A stretch of 64,000 bases of DNA, taken from positions 124,001 to 188,000 of the forward strand of contig JAODBD010000003.1 in the NCBI GenBank assembly GCA_025463785.1, given 5' to 3'. The notes under the pieces are model-generated. The model saw nothing but the letters and a program-made list of their open reading frames with translations, had not been told where the DNA came from and did no database searches. This document shows positions 56,946 to 64,000 of the stretch, one piece after another (the stretch's first letter is position 1; every line of letters starts with the position of its first letter). The position numbers and the translations under genes were made by a program. The stretch is from Glaciihabitans sp. (GTDB taxonomy: Bacteria > Actinomycetota > Actinomycetes > Actinomycetales > Microbacteriaceae).

Positions 56946-57932
56946 TCAGCTGCCCTGCGGAACCTTGACCAGCAGCGCCAGGTGATCGACCTTCGCCTTG
57001 AGCGCGATCGCCTCGCCGAACGGATCACCGTCGAGCTCGAAGTCTTCTGGGTGGTCGAGGCGCAGGGTGAATTCTGTGCCCTTCAGATATGCCAGTGCCC
57101 GCACATCCGGTGACAGCTTGATGATACGGCGGCCGACGGAGCTGCGGCGAAGCACGCCGTTCTCCCAGACGATCTTGTTCCAGATCTGTACCCAGCCGAC
57201 GAATCCGTTCGGACGGAACGCGACGATGTCGAAGATCCCGTCGTCGATTACGGCCTCGGGCAGCAGGACGAGGTTGGCGGTCAGCACGCCGCAGTTTCCG
57301 ACGAGGATGGTGTTGACGGAGGCCGACCGCACCGGTCCGCCATCCACGGAATAGCGAACGCGAACGCTGTTGTGGTCCTTGAGGGCACGGATGATGGCGC
57401 CCGCGTAGGCGAGCCAGCCGACCCGCGCCTTGAGCAAGGGGTTGGTATTCGCGATCATCTGGGCATCGAGGCCGAGGCCGGCCATGACGAGAAAGGCGTG
57501 CGTCTCTCGGCTGCCGTCGGCGCGTTCCGCCTCGACGATGCCAAGGTCGATGGGGCGGTTTTTACCGGTGAACGCCGTGGTCACCGAGTGCGCGAGGTTA
57601 TCGAGCGCGAGGGAGAGGTTGCGAGCGAGCAGGTTGCCCGTGCCGAAGGGAAGCAGCGCGAGCGCAACTCCGGAGCCCCGTAGCGCTTCGGCCACCGCGC
57701 GAACCGTGCCGTCGCCGCCAGCCGCCATGACGACCTCTGCGCCGGCCGAAATCGCGAGCGCGGTCATCCCACCGCCCGGGTCTTCGACACTGGTCTCGTA
57801 CCAGAGCGTCCTGCTCCAGCCGGCGCTTGTCTCGGCGGCCTTCACGGCGGCGCGGAGCGTCTTCAGATTGACCTTGATCGGATTGAACACGACTGCGGCA
57901 GTGTGCTCCTCGGGTGACGCGGGGGCTGCCAT
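56946..57932 (-). CDS. Diacylglycerol kinase family lipid kinase
   Basis: 'VVFNPIKVNLKTLRAAVKAAE', 'VVMAAGGDGTVRAVAEALRGSGVALALLPFGTGNLLARNL'. Confidence 0.94.
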   Translation of the reverse strand: MAAPASPEEHTAAVVFNPIKVNLKTLRAAVKAAETSAGWSRTLWYETSVEDPGGGMTALAISAGAEVVMAAGGDGTVRAVAEALRGSGVALALLPFGTGNLLARNLSLALDNLAHSVTTAFTGKNRPIDLGIVEAERADGSRETHAFLVMAGLGLDAQMIANTNPLLKARVGWLAYAGAIIRALKDHNSVRVRYSVDGGPVRSASVNTILVGNCGVLTANLVLLPEAVIDDGIFDIVAFRPNGFVGWVQIWNKIVWENGVLRRSSVGRRIIKLSPDVRALAYLKGTEFTLRLDHPEDFELDGDPFGEAIALKAKVDHLALLVKVPQGS

Positions 57933-57990
57933 GCTCCCAAGCTACGCCATGCCGAGCGGTCGCCCGGGCGGGCCAAAGTAGACTTGGGCC

Positions 57991-59256
57991 GTGATCGATG
58001 CCCAGCTTTTGCGCGACAACCCGCAGTCTCTACGCGATTCGCAGGCGGCCCGCGGTGCATCCGTAAGTCTGGTTGATGAGGCCATCGAGACAGACACGGC
58101 ACGGCGGGCGGCGATCGGAGAGTACGAGAGACTCCGCGCCGAGCAGAACCTGTTCGGTAAGACGGTTGCGACTGCGCCGAAGGCCGAGAAGCAGGCTCTG
58201 GTCGCCACCGCGCAGGAGTTGGCCGGCCGCGTCAAGGCGGCCCAGCAGACCGCGACGGATGCCGAAGCCGACTTCGTAAAGACGGTTGGCTCGATCGCCA
58301 ACCCGATCATCCACGGGGTGCCCGCCGGTGGCGAAGAGAACTTCGTGACTCTGCGCGAGGTGGGCGAGAAGGCAACGTTCGACTTCGAGCCACGCGACCA
58401 CGCCGAGCTCGGCGAACTTCTGGGCGCCCTCGACCTCACCCGCGGCGTCAAGGTCTCGGGTAGCCGGTTCTATTTCCTCAAGGGCATCGGTGCTCGGCTC
58501 GAAATCGCGCTCATGAATATGGCGCTCGATAAGGCGATCGCCGAAGGTTTCGTTCCTCTTATTACGCCGACACTCGTGCGACCAGAAATTATGGCGGGAA
58601 CGGGATTCCTGGGGGAGCACGCCGACGAGATCTACTACCTGCCGGCCGACGACCTCTACCTGACCGGAACGAGCGAGGTCGCGCTCGCCGGCTTTCACAG
58701 CGACGAGATCCTCGACCTCGATGCGGGGTCGATGCGGTACGCCGGCTGGTCAACGTGTTATCGCCGCGAGGCCGGGTCGGCGGGCAAGGATAATCGCGGC
58801 ATCCTGCGCGTGCACCAGTTCAACAAGCTCGAGATGTTCAGCTATGTGCTGCCCGAGGATGCCGAGGCCGAGCACGACCGCCTCGTCAGCTACCAGGAGG
58901 CGATGCTGCAGGCGTGCGAGCTGTCGTATCGCGTCATCGATGTCGCCGCGGGCGATCTCGGTTCGAGCGCAGCCCGCAAGTTCGACATCGAGGCCTGGGT
59001 CCCGACGCAGGGCACGTACCGCGAGCTCACCTCGACGAGCAACTGCACGACCTATCAGGCCCGCCGGCTCGACATCCGGTATCGCGCCGAGTCGGGTAAG
59101 ACCACGCCGGTCGCCACACTCAATGGGACGCTCGCGACCACCCGGTGGATCGTCGCCATCCTCGAGACCCACCAGCAGGCCGACGGCTCTGTTCGCGTAC
59201 CGAAGGCCCTGCAGCCTTACCTCGGCGGCCTCGAACTCATGTCGCCGGTGGCATGA
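57991..59256 (+). CDS. serS: Seryl-tRNA synthetase
   Basis: '[22 protein letters not shown]', '[39 protein letters not shown]', '[16 protein letters not shown]', '[21 protein letters not shown]'. Confidence 0.98.
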   Translation: MIDAQLLRDNPQSLRDSQAARGASVSLVDEAIETDTARRAAIGEYERLRAEQNLFGKTVATAPKAEKQALVATAQELAGRVKAAQQTATDAEADFVKTVGSIANPIIHGVPAGGEENFVTLREVGEKATFDFEPRDHAELGELLGALDLTRGVKVSGSRFYFLKGIGARLEIALMNMALDKAIAEGFVPLITPTLVRPEIMAGTGFLGEHADEIYYLPADDLYLTGTSEVALAGFHSDEILDLDAGSMRYAGWSTCYRREAGSAGKDNRGILRVHQFNKLEMFSYVLPEDAEAEHDRLVSYQEAMLQACELSYRVIDVAAGDLGSSAARKFDIEAWVPTQGTYRELTSTSNCTTYQARRLDIRYRAESGKTTPVATLNGTLATTRWIVAILETHQQADGSVRVPKALQPYLGGLELMSPVA

Positions 59257-60053
59257 GCAAGCCGTGGTTGATCGCGCTCGACGTTGACGGCACGATTCTT
59301 CGCGAAGACGGCACCCTCAGCGATGAGGTTGCTGCGCAGGTCGCCCGAGCGGCAGGGCTCGGTCACGAAGTGATGTTGGCGACCGGTCGCTCGGTCGCGA
59401 TGACGCTCCCGATTCTTGACCGGGTGGGCATCACGCCGAAGTACGTGGTGTGTGCCAATGGGGCGATCACCCTCAAGCGCGACCCGGCTGCTCCGCTCGG
59501 CTACTCTCGCCACCTCGTCGACACGTTCGATCCGAGCGAGGTGCTCACGACCATCCGCGCCAATCTCCCGACCGCCAACTATGCGGTCGAAAACGAGGAG
59601 GGCATCTACAACTACACGGGCTATTTTCCGGATGGCGCCCTCGGCGCAGGCAGCCAAAAGGTCACCTTCGACAAGTTGCTCGGCGCGCCCGCAACCCGCG
59701 TAGTGGTCATATCCCCCGAGCATGCGATCGAGGAATTCCTGAAGGTCGTCGAGCACATGGGGCTCCACCGGGTGAGCTACAACGTCGGCTGGACGGCCTG
59801 GCTGGACATCGCGCCAGACGGCGTGAATAAGTCTGTCGCGCTCGAGAGGGTGCGGAAGATTCTGAGAATTCCGAGAACTCGAGTGATGGCGATCGGAGAC
59901 GGGCGTAACGATATCGATATGCTGCAGTGGGCATCCGAATCGGGCCGCGGGATTGCTATGGGGCAGGCGCCGCGCGAGGTTAAAGCGGTCGCGAACGAGG
60001 TTGCGCTAACCGACATTCAGGATGGCGTCGCGGCGATTCTGGCGATCCTCTGA
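59253..60053 (+). CDS. HAD superfamily hydrolase (Cof-type)
   Basis: '[21 protein letters not shown]', '[11 protein letters not shown]', '[41 protein letters not shown]'. Confidence 0.95.
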   Translation: MSKPWLIALDVDGTILREDGTLSDEVAAQVARAAGLGHEVMLATGRSVAMTLPILDRVGITPKYVVCANGAITLKRDPAAPLGYSRHLVDTFDPSEVLTTIRANLPTANYAVENEEGIYNYTGYFPDGALGAGSQKVTFDKLLGAPATRVVVISPEHAIEEFLKVVEHMGLHRVSYNVGWTAWLDIAPDGVNKSVALERVRKILRIPRTRVMAIGDGRNDIDMLQWASESGRGIAMGQAPREVKAVANEVALTDIQDGVAAILAIL

Positions 60054-60164
60054 GGCGGCTGGCAGCTCGCCGGGTTTCAGGTTTTCTGCAAAATGCCGGG
60101 CTAGGCTCTGCATTCTCGTCCGTTGGATGCGGCACTCACGCATCCTGAACGAAAGGCAGACACG

Positions 60165-61418
60165 ATGAGCGGATCGCGTTCAGAAGGTTCAGAGCCTCCC
60201 AAAGTACTCACCGTTGCACGGCATGGGCGGTTGAAAAAGCCCGGCCCGTGGGGCGCGCTTGGCCGCATCATCGCCGTGGCGCTCGCGGTGCTTCTGGTAT
60301 CGGGCGGCAGCGTCGCTGCCTTCGCGATCGCTGGGATCTACAACAATCTGAACCCCAACGGCAGCAATCCACGGCTACACAGTGCGCTTCCCGTGCCACC
60401 CACGATCGGCGCCTACCCCGGCGGCTTCAACATCCTGATCGTGGGTAGCGATACCCGGGTTGGCCAGGGTGGCATCGGCGGCTCGACCGACACGTCAATC
60501 CTCAACGACGTGACAATGCTTTTGCACGTCTCGGGTGACCACACCAACGCGACTGCGATCAGCTTCCCGCGCGACATGATCGTGCCGATCGCTGCCTGCC
60601 AGGTCGGTGGCGGCGTCAGCGCGCCGATGAACACCGCTCTCTACTACGGCGGCAGCAACGATAAGGCTCCGGGCGCTGGTCTGCCCTGCGCCGTCAAGAC
60701 GATCGAGCAGTTCACGGGGCTATCCATTCAGTTCGCCGGTCTGATCACCTTCAAGGGCGTTATCGAGGTGACGAACGCCGTTGGCGGTGTTCCCGTGTGC
60801 GTGCAGGGAAACCTCAACGACAAGGAGGTGGGCCTGCACCTGACGTCGGGAACTCACGTCCTTAAGGGGTACCAGGCCCTGCAATTCCTTCGAAGCCGCC
60901 ACGGTGTAGGGGACGGCAGCGACCTCGGTCGTATCAGTTCGCAGCAGGTGTACCTGTCGTCACTCGTGCGAACTTTGAAGAGCAGCAACACGCTGAGCAA
61001 CATCCCGGAGTTGTACAAGATCGCGGAAGCCGCGACTCGCAACATGGAACTGTCGCAGGGCTTCAACTCCCCAGACACGCTGTTCGCGATCGCCCAGGCG
61101 CTCAAGAACATCCCGCTAAACAGTGTGATCTTCGCGCAGTACCCTGGAACGACCGCCGGCACCGGTATTTACGCGGGCAAGGTCCAGCCGTTGCTTGGCC
61201 CAGGCAATGCACTCATCGCGCTGATCAAGTCTGACAAGCCATTCACTCTCGGTACGGCAGCAGGCAATAGAGGTTCGGTAGTGGGTAAGGCTCCGAAGGC
61301 TGCGACGCCCAAGCCCACCACGAGCCCTACCGCTCCGCCGAAGAACGTCACAGTGCTCAACGGTGTCATCGGACAGCCGTCCTCGCAGTACACGTGCAGT
61401 CGTGCCTTCGGGCAGTAG
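60165..61418 (+). CDS. LCP (LytR-CpsA-Psr) family protein, copy 1
   Basis: 'GGFNILIVGSDTRVGQGG', 'TSILNDVTMLLHVSGDHTNATAISFPRDMIVP', 'SRHGVGDGSDLGRISSQQVYLSSLVR'; SD GAAAGG upstream of 60165. Confidence 0.94.
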   Translation: MSGSRSEGSEPPKVLTVARHGRLKKPGPWGALGRIIAVALAVLLVSGGSVAAFAIAGIYNNLNPNGSNPRLHSALPVPPTIGAYPGGFNILIVGSDTRVGQGGIGGSTDTSILNDVTMLLHVSGDHTNATAISFPRDMIVPIAACQVGGGVSAPMNTALYYGGSNDKAPGAGLPCAVKTIEQFTGLSIQFAGLITFKGVIEVTNAVGGVPVCVQGNLNDKEVGLHLTSGTHVLKGYQALQFLRSRHGVGDGSDLGRISSQQVYLSSLVRTLKSSNTLSNIPELYKIAEAATRNMELSQGFNSPDTLFAIAQALKNIPLNSVIFAQYPGTTAGTGIYAGKVQPLLGPGNALIALIKSDKPFTLGTAAGNRGSVVGKAPKAATPKPTTSPTAPPKNVTVLNGVIGQPSSQYTCSRAFGQ

Positions 61419-61487
61419 TGACGCGTTCAGCAGTTGCGGAGCAGCTTCGTGACTGCGCCATGGGTTACAATCGGGGCTTGGCTTCCG

Positions 61488-61572
61488 GGAGGGCTGTCCG
61501 AGCGGCCGATGGAGCCAGTCTTGAAAACTGGTGGGCAGAAATGTCTCGTGGGTTCGAATCCCACGCCCTCCG
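61488..61572 (+). tRNA. tRNA-Ser(UGA)
   Basis: Acceptor GGAGGGC/GCCCTCC, anticodon loop CTTGAAA with TGA at 61522-61524, long variable arm, T-loop GGTTCGAATCC. Confidence 0.96.
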
Positions 61573-61608
61573 CTTGACCCCATGTTTTGAACGAAAGGCA
61601 CCTCGCGA

Positions 61609-62859
61609 ATGAGTGACCAGAGCTCCCGCCCCGGCGGATCGTCACCGGTCGTCGGGATCGCTCGACACGGCAGGCTGAGGAAGTCCGGGCCGCTAAGCGC
61701 TATCTTCAGCACCCTGGCCGCTTTCGTCGCTGTCGTAATTGTCGCGTCGCTCGCCATTACTAGTTACGCGACCTACAATCTGGTCGCCCAGGCGGGCAAG
61801 AACGCCGTAAACATTCACCCGGGTGAGTCACCGGCTCCGCCGCCCGGTGTCGGTGCGTACCCGGGTGGCTTCAACATCCTCCTCGTCGGTGACGACACAC
61901 GAACCGGCCAACACGGCATCGGCGCGGGTTTGAACGATAGCGGCTCATTGAATGACGTGACGATCCTGTTGCATGTGTCCGGTGACCACACATTCGCTAC
62001 GGCCGTCAGCTTTCCGCGCGACATGATTGTGCCGCATCCGCAGTGCCCGAAGGGTGGCACTTCTGTCGGCCTTCCCGTTAACACCGCGCTGTCGTATGGT
62101 GGCTTGCCCTGCGTGGTCGACGTGATCCAGGCACTGACCGGTTTGAAGATCCAGTTCGCTGGGCTCATCACTTTCAACGGTGTGATCGAAATGTCCAACG
62201 CCGTGGGGGGCGTCAACGTCTGCGTGAGCGGAAATCTCAATGACAAAGAGGTCGGGCTGCATCTGAAGTCCGGAATGCACCTCCTGTCAGGCTTGACTGC
62301 GCTCGAATTCCTTCGCTCGCGTCACGGCGTGGGGGATGGCAGCGACCTCGGTCGCATCAGTTCGCAGCAGGTATACCTGTCGGCTCTAGTGCGCACTCTC
62401 GAGAGCTCGGGGACGCTCAGCAACCCGACCACCGTCTACAAGATCGCGTCTGCAGCGATCAAGAACATGCAGCTATCGAGCAGCCTCGACCAGCCGGTTA
62501 CCATGATCGCGATCGCTCAGGCGCTGAAGAACATCCCACTGAGCCGCGTGCAGTTTGTGCAGTACCCGGGTTCGACGGGCGGCACCGGCATCTTCTCGGG
62601 CAAGGTCCAACCGAACGTGGCGCTGGGCAATCAGCTGTTCTCGCTGATCCGTGCCGACAAGCCATTCAGGCTCGGAGCCCAGGGCTTCAACCGTGGCTCG
62701 GTGCCCAACACCGGTAAGACGACAACCGCCACCTCAACGCCAGCGCCAACCAGCACGGGTTCATCCGGAGCGCCGGAGACAGTAATCGACGGCCTGGTCG
62801 GCCAGTCAGCTGCTCAGCAGACCTGCTCGAAGGCCAACAAATTCAACGGTCAGGGCTAG
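61609..62859 (+). CDS. LCP (LytR-CpsA-Psr) family protein, copy 2
   Basis: Strong similarity to copy 1 over the full length ('GGFNILLVGDDTRTGQHG', 'FPRDMIVPHPQC', 'SRHGVGDGSDLGRISSQQVYLSALVRTLESS'). Confidence 0.94.
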   Translation: MSDQSSRPGGSSPVVGIARHGRLRKSGPLSAIFSTLAAFVAVVIVASLAITSYATYNLVAQAGKNAVNIHPGESPAPPPGVGAYPGGFNILLVGDDTRTGQHGIGAGLNDSGSLNDVTILLHVSGDHTFATAVSFPRDMIVPHPQCPKGGTSVGLPVNTALSYGGLPCVVDVIQALTGLKIQFAGLITFNGVIEMSNAVGGVNVCVSGNLNDKEVGLHLKSGMHLLSGLTALEFLRSRHGVGDGSDLGRISSQQVYLSALVRTLESSGTLSNPTTVYKIASAAIKNMQLSSSLDQPVTMIAIAQALKNIPLSRVQFVQYPGSTGGTGIFSGKVQPNVALGNQLFSLIRADKPFRLGAQGFNRGSVPNTGKTTTATSTPAPTSTGSSGAPETVIDGLVGQSAAQQTCSKANKFNGQG

Positions 62860-62900
62860 CTCGCAGCCCGCCGCGTGGCGGCTCGCTCTAACGAAGGGGT

Positions 62901-62942
62901 GGTGAGCCTCCCGCCGCGTACCCAGTGCGCGGGAGACTCACC
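62901..62942. terminator. Terminator-like hairpin after LCP copy 2
   Basis: GGTGAGCCTCCCGC / GCGGGAGACTCACC, 14-bp stem with one mismatch, 14-nt loop; no T-tract. Confidence 0.5.
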
Positions 62943-63189
62943 GTCTCACTCAGCTACGACCCGAACTGTCTGCCGCGTGAGAGTGGACACTGGCAGGCTC
63001 CGTGCAAAGCAGGAACCAACCAGACGATGAGGGATGCCCGGGCGCGGGCTCGACGGGCGCGCCGGAATAGGGCGCTGCGATGTCGATAAATGGGGCACGG
63101 GTAGCCTCGGGGGATAGCGGGCGCTGGGTTCGGGTCCGTCGGTTCACCCCTCGGGTAAGGGGAAACTCTAGCGCCACGCATGACTCTAT

Positions 63190-63213
63190 CTTGTCCTCCG
63201 AACGGGGGACAAG
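63190..63213. other. Strong hairpin in unexplained noncoding stretch upstream of tRNA-Ser(GCU)
   Basis: CTTGTCCTCC-GAAC-GGGGGACAAG: 10-bp stem (one G-U) with a tetraloop. Confidence 0.5.
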
Positions 63214-63290
63214 TCGGCGCGCAGACTGTTCAGCGCATCCCAAGGATTCGGCGCTCTGTCACCCGGTAGCTATGATTGCTGACGAACACT

Positions 63291-63379
63291 GGAGACGTCG
63301 CATAGTTCGGCCTAGTGCACCACCCTGCTAAGGTGGAGAACCCTCACGGGTTCCGAGGGTTCAAATCCCTCCGTCTCCG
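63291..63379 (+). tRNA. tRNA-Ser(GCU)
   Basis: Acceptor GGAGACG/CGTCTCC, anticodon stem CCACC/GGTGG with GCT, long variable arm, T-loop GGTTCAAATCC. Confidence 0.95.
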
Positions 63380-63419
63380 CGAGAATCCCTGGTCGGGCAC
63401 CTTTTTATTGTCTTGACCG

Positions 63420-63960
63420 CTTTGTGGCGTGGTCAGCGCTCGAGGCTCGGGCCGCGCTGGGTGACTCCTAGGTGACCCCGGTCCTGGCCGAAGCTCTCGG
63501 CGTCGGCCAGGATGGTGCAGGCATCGTCGCCCAGGTACTCGGCGACCTCGTGCACCGGGTTCCCAGGCGCAGCCAGGTCGAGGTGGCGCAGGGCGTGGTG
63601 GCGGAATCTCGGAGAGCCAGTGGACGCGGATGGCGCGCAGTTCTCCCCGGCGAACACCGGTCAGCGACATGAACTCGAATACGTCGGTGATGCTCAGTTC
63701 GGGGACCTTTTTCATGGTCCATACCGGGTGCGGCTGGTGCAGGAGTCCCTGCTCGTCGGCGTAGGTGAACAGGGCGCTCAGGGTCGTCTTGGCCCGCGCC
63801 ATCGTCGAGGGCTTCTTCCCGCCGCGCAGCTCCGCGAGGTTGTTCCGGGCGGTGTCGACCGTGCGGGTTACCGCTCTCCCGCGCCGTCAGGAATGTCGTC
63901 ACTAGTTCGTTCAGCGTGAACGACCGCTTCCGCGGTAGGGGCCGACCCGTCGCCCGGCCG
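63420..63960 (-). pseudogene. Degenerate tyrosine recombinase (integrase) fragment
   Basis: Integrase-like pieces in three frames: 'FTLNELVTTFLTARES', then 'VTRTVDTARNNLAELRGGKKPSTMARAKTTLSALFTYADEQGLLHQPHPV...FEFMSLTGVRRGELRAIRVHWL', then 'RHHALRHLDLAAPGNPVHEVAEYLGDD'; central catalytic segment missing. Confidence 0.75.
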
Positions 63961-64000
63961 GCGCGGCCGCGCTGGATAGCGGGCCGCCGGATAGAGACCT

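Noticed and set aside
61427-61645. 72-aa minus ORF containing 'GVGFEPTRHFCPPVFKTG'
   Set aside because: Classic spurious peptide from the antisense of a tRNA gene (tRNA-Ser UGA).
62943-63290. SRP RNA, RNase P RNA or tmRNA
   Set aside because: No recognisable signature motifs (e.g. SRP GGAAGGAAGCAG-type loop, RNase P GAGGAAAGTCC); left as unexplained noncoding sequence.
63344-63420. C-terminal tail 'RRRRDLNPRNP' of ORF 63344-63802 (minus)
   Set aside because: Antisense of the tRNA-Ser(GCU) T-arm/acceptor, a well-known false peptide; not part of a protein.

Overview
This is a 64-kb chromosomal window from a high-GC actinobacterium (Microbacteriaceae-like by gene content; this is an inference). 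Most of it is accessory carbohydrate metabolism, followed by a core-like block. (1) About 0-3.7 kb: end of an ABC sugar locus with a GH66 dextranase-like and a GH13 alpha-glucosidase gene. (2) 3.7-13.1 kb: LtrA, kynureninase, HxlR/DoxX, acyl-CoA dehydrogenase-like, SGNH hydrolase, and a GntR / D-2-hydroxyacid dehydrogenase / lactate-oxidase-type operon. (3) 13.2-27.8 kb: a large L-rhamnoside catabolic locus (two GH78-like proteins, rhamnulokinase, aldolase/dehydrogenase fusion, isomerase, ABC importer without ATPase, LacI regulator). (4) 27.8-32.5 kb: a class-I P450 / ferredoxin reductase / ferredoxin operon with a divergent AraC regulator and a beta-propeller protein. (5) 32.6-36.0 kb: a circularly permuted ATP-grasp / alpha-E / transglutaminase cassette, the best candidate for a poorly characterised system. 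(6) 36-45 kb: AMP ligase, MarR-MFS, hydrolase, domain-swapped lipoate ligase, two-component system, glycosyltransferase. (7) 45-51 kb: a cebEFG-bglC-cebR-like cellobiose operon with TGGGAGCGCTCCCA boxes. (8) 51-63 kb: DHA2 exporter with a terminator-like leader, M15 peptidase, pgm, pheA, DAG kinase, serS, HAD, and two LCP paralogues flanking tRNA-Ser(UGA). (9) Right end: tRNA-Ser(GCU) followed by a decayed tyrosine-recombinase gene. Sequence-level signals of note are at least 13 genes with leaderless promoter architecture, several clear operator palindromes, two related intergenic inverted-repeat elements, and a candidate attenuator in front of the DHA2 exporter. All calls come from reading the sequence and the supplied translations. 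No database search was run.
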